DNA from: JAUWMI01 sp964454265
GTDB taxonomy: Bacteria > Sumerlaeota > Sumerlaeia > MWCT01 > JAUWMI01
Assembly (NCBI GenBank): GCA_964454265.1
Contig: CAYVXD010000049.1
Coordinates: 1 to 26,817 of the forward strand
Length of the DNA: 26,817 nucleotides
Reading direction: 5' to 3'
Shown here: positions 1 through 7,525 of the stretch, piece by piece
Layout: each line of letters opens with the position of its first letter
Numbering within the stretch: position 1 is the first letter of the stretch
The notes under the pieces: generated by a model
The model's database searches: none
Told to the model about the DNA's origin: nothing
What the model saw: the letters and a program-made list of their open reading frames with translations, nothing else
Made by a program: the position numbers and the translations under genes

Positions 1-66
1 CTGGCGCGTAGCGAGCCGGACGGCTACCATCCGGGAAAGACAGGGCGACAAGTGAGCCTGGTATAA
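1..66 (+). CDS. C-terminal end of an upstream gene (partial)
   Basis: Frame 1 is open from the window edge and ends at TAA (64-66), two bases before the ATG of the glycosyltransferase gene. The visible tail reads LARSEPDGYHPGKTGRQVSLV. The tight spacing suggests translational coupling with the downstream glycosyltransferase, so the missing gene may also belong to polysaccharide synthesis. Frame 2 is also open, to a TGA at 53-55, so the frame choice is not certain. No family can be recognised from 21 residues. Confidence 0.4.
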   Translation: MARSEPDGYHPGKTGRQVSLV

Positions 67-68
67 TC

Positions 69-2339
69 ATGATTAGCGTTTTGCTCCTCACCCGTAATCG
101 CAAAGCCGAGCTACAGCGCTGCCTAGAAAGTCTTGAGCAGCAGACAACTCGTGATTTCGAGGTCGTTGTCGTGGATAACGGCTCGACTGATGGAACTGCG
201 GAGATGCTCAGGCAGCACACAGGATGCCGCATCGTGCGGGTGGAAAATCGTGCAGGCGGCAGCTTTGCTGAGGCGCGCAACCGTGGGCTTGATCCTGCAC
301 ATGGTGAGATCGTAGCGTTCATAGACGACGACTGCACAGCTGAGCCACACTGGCTGGAGAAAATTGCCCACGAGCTTCAAGAGGTGGATGCCGTTGGCGG
401 TTTAGTGCTGCCAGCGGGTAATCTGCGATTCCCACGCTGGTGGCATCCAGAACTTGGGTGGTTGGTCGGATTGTCGGTACCAGGAATGCTCAGTAGCGGG
501 CCTGGGTATTGGACAGCTGGGGCGCGTTACTACGCGCAGACCGCAAATATGGCGCTGCGACGCGAGATTTTGGTGCGCGAGCAATTCCAGGAAATTGGTG
601 GCGATATGCGCAGGGAAGCCAGACGATATGATGCAGGCCGCGAGGATGCGGAGCTATGGCGTCGGCTGCGGGTCAAGGGCTTTCGCGTGCGCCTGGTACC
701 TGATCTCATTGTGTATCATTATATCGGGCAGGAGCGCTTACGTCTCGGCTATCTGCTGCGACGTGCGTACAGCGATGGGGTGGCTTACTACATTCGCGAG
801 CAGAAGTGTCAGTATCTTTCTTTCGCATGTTACGACATCGTGGCGCTTCCCCTACGCACGCTGGAAAGAGTTATGATCTACCTGTTTAGGGAGAAGAGGG
901 AAACAACCACATCTGGAATCCCGGGGCGCACATGCCAGCAGGACGGTAAGAGCTCTGCACCATTGAACGATGTTTCTTCTTATTCGAAAGAGGCGCACAG
1001 CACCCTATCAATTCTGGCTATGAATCTGCTTTGGGGCGTACGGCAAGCGGGATTTATTGCGGGCTATGTGCGCTCGGGTGCTCGCGTGCGGCGCAGCATA
1101 TCGGTAGGCGTGGAGATCGGGCGGCAATTGGTGCGCCATCTTTGCGATACAGCAAAGCGCCCGGTGCGCAGGGCGGCTGTAGTGGGGTACAGAACATTTG
1201 TGATGCCTCGGGGGGCGCTGCTGCCGTGGAAAAAGCAGGCGGGGATACCTGCGCTACCAACGCCTGTTGGATCAATCCTCATTGTTGCGTGTGGATACCT
1301 GGGCGACCTAATTCTTCTTCAGCCGTCGGTCAGGCTACTTAGGCGCTGCCTGCCTGAGGCCACGCTTACGTTGCTTACATACCCCCAGGGGGCTGAGCTC
1401 TATGCGCATGGTGGTCCAGCTTCCGCGGCGCAGCGGATCTTTAGCGAAATTCTTGTGTGTCCCCCTGAGCAGTGGGGAACATGGAGGCAACGGGGCAAGT
1501 TGATTGCCAAGCAGCTCGGCAGCAGGAAGTTTTCTGTGGTTGTGATAGAATACTATCATGGTGCGGCGCCAGAGCCGCTCTTTCTTACTGCCCGGGCACC
1601 AACTATAGCGTATGACCAGGACATTGGTTTTTCCAGACGTCTCTGGTACCAACTGGTTTCCCATCCGATTGCAAAGAATCTCGAGATCAACGAGGTTTTA
1701 AACAGCGTGCAGCTTCTGGAGCCGCTGGGGGTCAAGGGCTCGCCCGAGCCGTATGAGTTCGTAATTCCCGAGGACGTTGAGGCGCGCATCTGCGGGCGGC
1801 TTGCGGCGGACGAAATTGAGGCGTCGCAGCTGATCGTCATCAGTCCCGGGGCCAAGCTGCCTGCCAAGCAGTGGCCGGAGGAAGCGTGGGGGAAGTTGGC
1901 GCAGATGCTGGAATCCGGCGCGGCGGACAAGTCGAAATCCCTGGCGCAGATAGTATTCAGCGGCGAGCAGGCGCTGGCAGCACGACTTGACGGTATAATC
2001 AACCGCTATAAACTGCAGGCGAAAAACTATTCGGGCACATCGCTTGTAGAGCTAGGTGCGCTGCTCCGACGTGCACGCCTGCTTATCACCCCAGACTCGG
2101 GCGCCAAACATCTTGCCTTTGCCCTGGGCACGCCCACAATTACGCTGTATGGCGCCTCTGATGAGCGCCGGTGGGGTGCTCTGTGGGAGCATGAGAAGCA
2201 TCAGGCGGTGCGGGCGTGTCCGTTTGATCTTTCTGCAGAGGAGTTAATGGGCCTGCCCGTGAATCACCAGATGCGCTGCATCACGCCTGAACTGGTGATG
2301 GAACACGTCGAGAAAGCTGTAAGAGATTTAATGCTTTAG
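69..2339 (+). CDS. Two-domain glycosyltransferase: GT2 N-terminus fused to GT9 (heptosyltransferase-like) C-terminus
   Basis: This 756-residue protein should transfer two sugars during cell-surface glycan or LPS-core synthesis at the cytoplasmic face of the inner membrane. Residues 1-270 form a GT-A family 2 domain. It has the nucleotide-binding strand ending in DNGSTD (36-41), the metal-binding DDD (86-88), and the catalytic acid motif RED (191-193) in REDAELWRRL. Residues 271-398 are a low-similarity linker. Residues 400-756 form a GT9/heptosyltransferase domain starting with GSILIVACGYLGDL. It includes the SPGAKLPAKQWP loop and the nucleotide-sugar site PDSGAKHLAFALGTPTITLYG. Either domain alone is close to a full-length enzyme, so this is a true fusion. 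The ATG lies 2 bases after the preceding stop. No strong Shine-Dalgarno is visible, which is consistent with coupling. The substrates cannot be read from the sequence. Confidence 0.9.
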   Translation: MISVLLLTRNRKAELQRCLESLEQQTTRDFEVVVVDNGSTDGTAEMLRQHTGCRIVRVENRAGGSFAEARNRGLDPAHGEIVAFIDDDCTAEPHWLEKIAHELQEVDAVGGLVLPAGNLRFPRWWHPELGWLVGLSVPGMLSSGPGYWTAGARYYAQTANMALRREILVREQFQEIGGDMRREARRYDAGREDAELWRRLRVKGFRVRLVPDLIVYHYIGQERLRLGYLLRRAYSDGVAYYIREQKCQYLSFACYDIVALPLRTLERVMIYLFREKRETTTSGIPGRTCQQDGKSSAPLNDVSSYSKEAHSTLSILAMNLLWGVRQAGFIAGYVRSGARVRRSISVGVEIGRQLVRHLCDTAKRPVRRAAVVGYRTFVMPRGALLPWKKQAGIPALPTPVGSILIVACGYLGDLILLQPSVRLLRRCLPEATLTLLTYPQGAELYAHGGPASAAQRIFSEILVCPPEQWGTWRQRGKLIAKQLGSRKFSVVVIEYYHGAAPEPLFLTARAPTIAYDQDIGFSRRLWYQLVSHPIAKNLEINEVLNSVQLLEPLGVKGSPEPYEFVIPEDVEARICGRLAADEIEASQLIVISPGAKLPAKQWPEEAWGKLAQMLESGAADKSKSLAQIVFSGEQALAARLDGIINRYKLQAKNYSGTSLVELGALLRRARLLITPDSGAKHLAFALGTPTITLYGASDERRWGALWEHEKHQAVRACPFDLSAEELMGLPVNHQMRCITPELVMEHVEKAVRDLML

Positions 2340-2449
2340 TTTTGGGGGACCTTGTGTTGTAGTCTTCGAGGGTTTGAAAAGGATCGGGTAGTATGGTTAT
2401 TCGAGGTTCTTAACCAAGAATACAGAGGGTGGTTATTAGAGTCGCGAGA

Positions 2450-2480
2450 GAACTTATGTGTGGCCGAATAACATAAGTTC
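2450..2480. repeat. Perfect 10-bp inverted repeat with an 11-base loop
   Basis: GAACTTATGT (2450-2459) is matched exactly by ACATAAGTTC (2471-2480). The flanks extend partial complementarity (GAGA on the left, GTTCTC on the right, offset by two bases). There is no T tract on either side. It may be an operator-like site or an RNA hairpin downstream of the glycosyltransferase gene. Confidence 0.6.
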
Positions 2481-2616
2481 GTTCTCAGAGGATATGCTAA
2501 ATGCAAGGGCTAGACATCGGGTGGTCAAATTGGCACGCTTTATCCAACCGAGATCAGAATGTGTGACATATTGTCCATGTTTTTGCAGAATCTAAAAGGG
2601 ACAAATCAGGGTAAAG

Positions 2617-2637
2617 GCAGGTATCTCTATTACCTGC
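2617..2637. repeat. Perfect 7-bp inverted repeat
   Basis: GCAGGTA (2617-2623) pairs with TACCTGC (2631-2637) around the 7-base loop TCTCTAT. It is part of the cluster of small hairpins between the glycosyltransferase and zinc-ribbon genes. Confidence 0.5.
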
Positions 2638-2758
2638 TAGAAAATAATAAAGTTGGGTGCACCAAAAGGGGGCGTGGTTTCGTCAAACCTTCGCATGGAC
2701 AAAAGGGTCGGTATTTAAGGGGATTGCATTGTAAGGGGTTACATATGAAATTTTTCCC

Positions 2759-2788
2759 TTGACACCGGTTTGCCCTGTGGAGTATTCT
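2759..2788 (+). promoter_or_regulatory. Candidate sigma-70-type promoter for the zinc-ribbon gene
   Basis: A perfect -35 TTGACA (2759-2764) is followed 18 bases later by TATTCT (2783-2788), a 4/6 match to the -10 consensus. It points toward the gene starting at 3067, leaving a leader of about 270 bases. Confidence 0.45.
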
Positions 2789-3066
2789 GAAGGTGAAAAT
2801 AAGGGTTGGTGCGGTTTTATTTTGAAACTTTGGTATCAGTTCTAATAGCAGTAGACTAGTCCGGGATTTGTGGAAGAAAATATCGAAGATTTTTCTGACG
2901 GTCTTATTGCCTGTAAATTTGGATCTTAGCATTGATGGCTGGAAATATTTCCCAAGTGGATCAACTGTTGGTACAAAAAATGCTAGGAAATATTAATAAA
3001 GGACCGAAGGAAGTAAGTGGAATATCAAATCCGCACCCGTTTAAGGGAAAGGAGGTGAACAGAAGG

Positions 3067-3399
3067 GTGTTAGACACGTTGTCAGCATTAATCAGACTGC
3101 AGGAGCTCGAGTTCAAAACTGACTTTGCTAAAAAGGCAGAAAAGCGGAAAGCAGAAGCTGAGATTGACCGTTGCAAGGCAGAAGTGGACCCTGAGGTGTT
3201 AGAGAAGTACGAGGTGTTAAAGCAGCGCTATGGCCAGACTGCAATTGCGCGGCTGGAGCGTAATACTTGCAGTGGGTGTTACATTTCGGTGCCGCCGTCG
3301 AACTTGACAGCGCTTGCCGAAGATGTGTATGTATGCGAACATTGCGGTCGTATGCTCTACAGGCCCGATGACGCATACCATAAGGCCGGCATCGGCTAA
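3067..3399 (+). CDS. Short C4 zinc-ribbon protein (CdsZ/DUF164 family, PF02591-like)
   Basis: The 110-residue product has a short helical N-terminus (LSALIRLQELEFKTDFAKK) and a C-terminal zinc ribbon. Its ligands are C68, C71, C90 and C93, in the pattern CSGC...CEHC followed by GRMLY, which is typical of the PF02591 zinc ribbon. Family members are usually about twice as long, with an extended antiparallel coiled coil; here most of the coiled coil is missing. I placed the start at GTG 3067 because AAGGAGGTG lies at 3049-3057, 11 bases upstream. The frame stays open to TTG 2932 and ATG 2935, but those have no ribosome binding site. The family is often linked to secretion, surface or nucleic-acid functions, with no firm biochemical role. 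The gene stands alone, convergent with the O-antigen ligase-like gene. Confidence 0.75.
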   Translation: MLDTLSALIRLQELEFKTDFAKKAEKRKAEAEIDRCKAEVDPEVLEKYEVLKQRYGQTAIARLERNTCSGCYISVPPSNLTALAEDVYVCEHCGRMLYRPDDAYHKAGIG

Positions 3400-3407
3400 G
3401 ACTTCCA

Positions 3408-3427
3408 ATGCGCCGCTGATGGCGCAT
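3408..3427. terminator. Stem-loop between convergent genes
   Basis: ATGCGCC (3408-3414) pairs with GGCGCAT (3421-3427) around a 6-base loop. It lies 8 bases after the zinc-ribbon stop and 54 bases beyond the end of the convergent O-antigen ligase-like gene. There is no clear T tract, so termination in either direction is inferred from position. Confidence 0.4.
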
Positions 3428-3480
3428 AAACCTGGGTTCATGTATTATATCCTCCGACTCTGGTATGTGACGGTTTCTTC

Positions 3481-5484
3481 TTAGAATCTGTTGGGGGAAT
3501 CTCTATCTCTGCTCTTGCCTTCCTTTACCTTTTCCCTGAGCCGTGTGAGATGGTCTTTGTAGACAGCCCCGAAAGGGCTCTCGACGATGAGGGCCTGCTC
3601 TGCCTCACGAAGGGCGGAGTCCATATCGCCTATCTCCTCATATAGCAGCGACAGGTGGTAGTGGTAGAGCGGATGAAGGGGATAGCAGCGCACTGCTTCT
3701 TGCTCGTAGTGTATGGCCTCCTGGTACTGGAATATACGACGATATGCCTGAGCCAGCTCATGCCGAAGGGATGCGGAGTAGGGGTTGAGCTGGATTGCGC
3801 GCTTCATCTTGAGAATACCGAGCTCAAACTGCCCGAGATCAAACTGCGTACGGCCAAGACGTGCGGCGTGGACCGAATGAGCGGGATCCCAGGCGTACGA
3901 GCGACGGTAGAGCACCAGTGCGCGGGCCTTATTGCCCTCACGTACCGCCTGATCACCGTGATAAGAATGAAACAATCCTACAGCAGGCCGTACGAGAAAA
4001 GAGGGTAAAAGAATTATCGGCGCCAGGGCCAAGATAAAAATGAGGACTCGGGCTATGCCATTCTTGCCAGGCGCCGACTCTCCTATTGCCTCCACTCCTC
4101 TTTGATTAAGGGCATGGCTTGCAGTACCCCGGGGAATTGCACGGCATCCAACTATTAACCCTCCAAGGAGACACCAATCCAAGAAAATCTCACGAACGTA
4201 AAATGTATATTCGATTAGCCCGTTCAAGAGAAAGATGACATACGCTACGATTACGGGCGTGAGCAGTGAAGCCTGGCGTTTATCCTCTGTGCTCCAGTAT
4301 ATTCTCGTGCCCCGCACGAGAACCCCTATTGCAAAAACCAGGAAAACAACAAGGCCGATTAAGCCTTGCTCAATCCAGAGTTGCGCTGCGAAGTTGTGCA
4401 GGTATCTGGATTCCCGAGCTTGTGGCAGACGGTATTGAGGATACAGGACTCCATACGCACCAAGTCCATTGCCAAGCAATGGGGCACGCGGAATCATCTG
4501 GATACCAATCTTCAGGTAGAAGAGTCGCTCTCTGACAGTGGTTAGGTTGGTGAGACGCTGGATCAGGGCGTTTGACCGGTTCTCTTCAGATGGAGCGAGG
4601 GCTGCGGCTCGCACCAGCAGGCCAGCAAAGAGAAGCAGGAGAACTATTGCGCTGAGGAATGCTATACGAATGGTCTTTGTGTGCTGAAGAAGGATCTGGC
4701 GGTTAAGGAGCAGAAGGGTCAGGATAATTGCCAGCGCTGCGCAGAGCATGCCGCCGCGCGATTTAGTCAGATAGAGCACTACGCAGGTAAGGACTATTTG
4801 TGCGAGCAAAGTCAGTCTCAGCCATGTGCGGCGTACCCCAACAGTTGAAGCAAGCACGAACGGGAAAGCAAGAGCGAGGAAGCCACCAAAGACATTCGGA
4901 TTGCCAAAGCTGGCAAATACCCGTTTTTCCTTAAGTGCATGCAAAATGCCCCACTCAATACGATCCATGCCAAGGAATTGCTCTTGCCCTTTGAGTTGTT
5001 CATACAACCTGCTGAATCCCCACGCGTACTGATAAATCGCATAGATGCAGAGCAGCAGCGCAGTAATAACGAAAAAACTCGTCACCAACCGAAGGGGCTG
5101 GTACGCATTCGCTGGCCTGATAGCAGCGCTGCTACCGAATATCAGGGTTGCAATGATTAGCACCCACATGCCCTCGAGGAAGGAAACCATCGCGGGCCTG
5201 GCCTCTGAGATCAGCGGTGCGCGGAGTGCGGCTACCACACTCCAGCAGAGAAATAGGGAATAGGCGCAGAGCCAGAGGATTTGCGACCGGTCGAGCGAAG
5301 ACTGCGGGAGACAGCGGAGCAAGACGACGAGTAGAACCAGGCAGATGCACCCAACTATGAAGAGCGAGTGCAACGGATAGGCTTGCTGGGGATAAAGATG
5401 TGAGAGGAACAGTATGATTAGAAGGCCGAAGAAGGCGATGAGGGGCGCGTTTTGGTGAACGAATGAGGGCTGCGGCTTCTGCAT
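3481..5484 (-). CDS. O-antigen ligase/polymerase-like membrane protein with C-terminal TPR repeats
   Basis: The 667-residue protein has many hydrophobic segments between about residues 15 and 500. It shows the Wzy_C/WaaL signature: the cytoplasmic arginine motif KSRGGML (241-247), then a large periplasmic loop with GNGLGAYGVLYPQY and HNFAAQLWIEQGLIG (363-377). After a last membrane segment (about 479-500), residues 510-635 form roughly three TPR-type repeats (DQAVREGNKARALVLYRRSY onward). Family members ligate or polymerise undecaprenyl-linked glycans in the periplasm. The TPR tail probably docks partners or the glycan chain. The ATG has only a weak purine stretch upstream (AAGAAGATT). A palindromic repeat separates it from the co-oriented YkgJ-like gene. 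Whether it acts as ligase, polymerase or protein O-glycosyltransferase cannot be decided from sequence. Confidence 0.85.
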   Translation of the reverse strand: MQKPQPSFVHQNAPLIAFFGLLIILFLSHLYPQQAYPLHSLFIVGCICLVLLVVLLRCLPQSSLDRSQILWLCAYSLFLCWSVVAALRAPLISEARPAMVSFLEGMWVLIIATLIFGSSAAIRPANAYQPLRLVTSFFVITALLLCIYAIYQYAWGFSRLYEQLKGQEQFLGMDRIEWGILHALKEKRVFASFGNPNVFGGFLALAFPFVLASTVGVRRTWLRLTLLAQIVLTCVVLYLTKSRGGMLCAALAIILTLLLLNRQILLQHTKTIRIAFLSAIVLLLLFAGLLVRAAALAPSEENRSNALIQRLTNLTTVRERLFYLKIGIQMIPRAPLLGNGLGAYGVLYPQYRLPQARESRYLHNFAAQLWIEQGLIGLVVFLVFAIGVLVRGTRIYWSTEDKRQASLLTPVIVAYVIFLLNGLIEYTFYVREIFLDWCLLGGLIVGCRAIPRGTASHALNQRGVEAIGESAPGKNGIARVLIFILALAPIILLPSFLVRPAVGLFHSYHGDQAVREGNKARALVLYRRSYAWDPAHSVHAARLGRTQFDLGQFELGILKMKRAIQLNPYSASLRHELAQAYRRIFQYQEAIHYEQEAVRCYPLHPLYHYHLSLLYEEIGDMDSALREAEQALIVESPFGAVYKDHLTRLREKVKEGKSRDRDSPNRF

Positions 5485-5506
5485 TTGTAATCTTCTTGTT
5501 TTTGTT

Positions 5507-5529
5507 AACAGGCTAGAAGCCTGTTCTAC
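5507..5529. repeat. Palindromic repeat, GTAGAACAGGCT variant
   Basis: AACAGGCT (5507-5514) and AGCCTGTT (5518-5525) form an 8-bp stem around a 3-base loop, followed by CTAC. Read on the minus strand it begins GTAGAACAGGCT. It resembles the GTAGGGGC...CTAC elements elsewhere in the window in having a terminal GTAG and a palindromic core. It lies between the YkgJ-like and O-antigen ligase-like genes. Confidence 0.6.
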
Positions 5530-5570
5530 CGTACCAGTTGTGCAGCAGCTCGGATTGCTGAAGGTACTAG

Positions 5571-5930
5571 TTATGACGAGTTTTTGCTATCTGGCGCCCT
5601 AGTGGTTTCATATTCACTAAAGAAGTAGCCACATGGAATGTTATCCGCAACCATATCGCGATCACGTAAGTCGCGTTCATCAATAGGGAAGATGCGGCAT
5701 ACGCGCGGCTTGGTTTTGTGGATGCGACATGCCGGCATCCCGTTTTCCAGGTGATAAAAAGGGCAGCGAAAGACCATGAAGCAGCAGCGACCACAGCGGC
5801 GACACTCGCCATGGCGACGAGCATGGCCCTGCTTCACGTAATCCATACGCACAAAGCAGAGGTAGGCGCGGCGCAGCTTCCCCCACACGAGAATGAAGAA
5901 AGTAGCCATTGGTGATGGTGTGCTTTTCAT
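5571..5930 (-). CDS. YkgJ-family cysteine-cluster protein (putative metal-binding)
   Basis: The 119-residue product has the CxxCxxCC core (C43, C46, C49, C50: GECRRCGRCC). Further cysteines follow at 56, 68, 78 (KPRVCRIFP) and 100, the layout of the YkgJ/PF03692 family thought to bind zinc or an iron-sulfur cluster. No reaction is established. I chose ATG 5930 because GAGGG stands about 8 bases upstream and this start lies just beyond the proS stop, leaving a 20-base gap. A longer version starting at 6008 would overlap proS. The tight spacing indicates co-transcription with proS. The N-terminal 30 residues are mildly hydrophobic but not a clear signal peptide. Confidence 0.8.
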   Translation of the reverse strand: MKSTPSPMATFFILVWGKLRRAYLCFVRMDYVKQGHARRHGECRRCGRCCFMVFRCPFYHLENGMPACRIHKTKPRVCRIFPIDERDLRDRDMVADNIPCGYFFSEYETTRAPDSKNSS

Positions 5931-5950
5931 TCTGTGCACCCTCGACTTCG

Positions 5951-7396
5951 TCAATAGGCCCGGGCAAAATAGACTCTGTGGTTCGCCCCGCTTCCACAAC
6001 AGATACATGTGGCCTGTGGCGAAGGGGAGAGATCAAAGGGGATGCAGCGGATGGTGGCTTTCGTATCTTCCTTGATCTTCTCCTCGCATGCGTCCTGGCC
6101 GCACCAGTCTGCCACGAGGAAGCCACGCTTGTTCTCAATCAGATTTTGAAACTCGTCGTAGTCCGTGACACTACGGGTGTTTTCTTTCAGAAACGCAGTT
6201 GCGCGGTCAAAGAGCGAGCGTTGAATATCAACAAGGAGCCGCTCAACAGTACCGCGCATTTCGGTTTCGGGGACAAAGATCTTTTCGCGTGTGTCGCGCC
6301 GAACAATAACCACCTGGTGCTTGGCAATATCTTTTGGCCCGACTTCTATACGTAGGGGGACACCCTTCATCTCCCAGTGGTTAAATTTCCAGCCGGGGGT
6401 GAAAGTGTCGCGTACATCTGCTTCAACACGAATTCCAGGAAGTTCCTCGGCCAGAGCGGTCACCTTGGCTTTGATCTCTTCCTTTGTGGGTTCAAAGTAG
6501 ATCGGCACGAACACCACCTGAATGGGGGCAATGCGCGGAGGCAATACCAGGCCAGCGTCGTCGCCATGCACCATTACCACGCCACCAACGAGTCGTGTAC
6601 TCACGCCCCAGGAGGTTTGCCAGACGTACTTTTCGCTCTGGTCTTCATCAAGGAACTTAATATTAAAGACTTTGGCAAAGTGCTGGCCCAGGTTGTGCGA
6701 TGTTCCGCCCTGAAGCGCCTTACCATCTGCCATTAGTGCCTCAATGGTATACGTGCGCAAAGCGCCAGCGAACTTTTCTCTTTCGGTTTTTAGTCCCATA
6801 ATCACGGGGGTTGCGAGCTCTGTCTCAACAAACTCTTTATATACATTTAGCATTTTAATTGTTTCTTCCTGCGCTTCTTCTTCGGTGCGATGGCAGGTGT
6901 GCCCCTCCTGCCAGAGAAACTCCGTGGTACGCAGAAAGAGGCGTGTGACCTTTTCCCAGCGGACGATGTTGGCCCATTGGTTAATGAGAATGGGAAGGTC
7001 GCGGTAAGACTGAATCCACTTGGCGTAGATGCTACAGATGATAGCCTCGGAAGTCGGGCGGATAGCAAGGCGCTCTTCGAGTTTTTCGTTGCCGCCATGG
7101 GTAACCCAGGCGACCTCCGGGGCAAAGCCTTCGACGTGCTCAGCTTCCAGGCGCAGCAGACTTTCTGGAACGAAGAGAGGGAAATAGGCATTCTGGTGGC
7201 CGGTGGCTTTGATGCGCCGGTCCAGCCCGTCCCGGATGTTCTCCCACAGCGCGTAGCCATAGGGCTTAATCACCATGCAGCCCTTGATGGTGGAGTAGTC
7301 GGCCATGTCGGTTTTGCGAATGACATCCACGTACCATTGAGAGAAATCCTCGGTTTTAGACGTCAGTTCCTTGACAAATTCCTTCTCTGTTGCCAC
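5951..7396 (-). CDS. proS: Prolyl-tRNA synthetase, short archaeal/eukaryotic-like type (ProS type 3)
   Basis: The enzyme charges tRNA-Pro with proline. At 481 residues it is the compact form without the editing insertion found in the ~570-residue bacterial type. Class II landmarks are clear: the TxE-type loop RPTSE (113-117), motif 2 arginine/glutamate in RTTEF (156-160) followed by WQEGHT, the GTSHNLGQ loop (231-238), and motif 3 in the GVSTRLVGG...HGDDAGLVLPPR segment. The C-terminal domain has a cysteine cluster (CGQDAC, then CIPF and CICCG) and ends with an aromatic RVYFARAY, as expected for the zinc-binding tail of this type. The start is GTG 7396, with AAGGAG 8 bases upstream. It lies downstream of mnmE, separated by a palindromic repeat, and just upstream of the YkgJ-like gene. 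Confidence 0.95.
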   Translation of the reverse strand: MATEKEFVKELTSKTEDFSQWYVDVIRKTDMADYSTIKGCMVIKPYGYALWENIRDGLDRRIKATGHQNAYFPLFVPESLLRLEAEHVEGFAPEVAWVTHGGNEKLEERLAIRPTSEAIICSIYAKWIQSYRDLPILINQWANIVRWEKVTRLFLRTTEFLWQEGHTCHRTEEEAQEETIKMLNVYKEFVETELATPVIMGLKTEREKFAGALRTYTIEALMADGKALQGGTSHNLGQHFAKVFNIKFLDEDQSEKYVWQTSWGVSTRLVGGVVMVHGDDAGLVLPPRIAPIQVVFVPIYFEPTKEEIKAKVTALAEELPGIRVEADVRDTFTPGWKFNHWEMKGVPLRIEVGPKDIAKHQVVIVRRDTREKIFVPETEMRGTVERLLVDIQRSLFDRATAFLKENTRSVTDYDEFQNLIENKRGFLVADWCGQDACEEKIKEDTKATIRCIPFDLSPSPQATCICCGSGANHRVYFARAY

Positions 7397-7436
7397 CGGG
7401 TCATCTCCTTTTTCGGTTCTTCAGGGTCCGTGGTGC

Positions 7437-7464
7437 GTAGGGGCGTTTAATTAAACGCCCCTAC
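7437..7464. repeat. Perfect 28-base palindrome (GTAGGGGCG ... CGCCCCTAC)
   Basis: Every base of the left half (7437-7450) is complementary to the right half (7451-7464). The ends are GTAGGGGCG and CGCCCCTAC and the centre is TTTAATTAAA. It lies in the 125-base gap between mnmE and proS. It is the cleanest copy of a family with members at 7505-7525, 17953-18018, 20801-20828 and 21458-21470. Confidence 0.85.
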
Positions 7465-7504
7465 AATATTGTAAGAACACACCTCATGCCATATCGTTTT
7501 GCGC

Positions 7505-7525
7505 ACCCGCGAGGGTTGCCCCTAC
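7505..7525. repeat. Degenerate palindromic repeat overlapping the mnmE stop codon
   Basis: On the minus strand this reads GTAGGGGCAACCC, then a 4-base loop and GGGT. The GTAG at 7525-7522 contains the TAG stop codon of mnmE (7524-7522). The right half has decayed, so only ACCC/GGGT and short flanks still pair. Confidence 0.55.

Larger units (their letters stand above)
2340..2758. other. Gene-poor intergenic region with several inverted repeats
   Basis: No convincing gene lies in this stretch. The only open frame of note (67 codons from 2559) has no ribosome binding site, and its composition does not look like protein. The DNA instead holds a cluster of short perfect inverted repeats: 10-bp arms at 2450-2459/2471-2480, 7-bp arms at 2617-2623/2631-2637, an imperfect TTGG-GTGCAC-CAA near 2653-2665, and 5-bp arms at 2676-2680/2685-2689. 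None is followed by a T run, so they are not plain terminators. They could fold as a structured leader or a small RNA; this is inference only. Confidence 0.4.

Noticed and set aside
2559..2762. 67-codon open frame between the glycosyltransferase and zinc-ribbon genes
   Set aside because: No ribosome binding site, unusual composition, runs through inverted repeats, and ends just before a promoter-like site.
2932..3066. N-terminal extension of the zinc-ribbon protein from TTG 2932 or ATG 2935
   Set aside because: No Shine-Dalgarno there, while AAGGAGGTG stands ahead of GTG 3067 and the family-like sequence begins at that codon.
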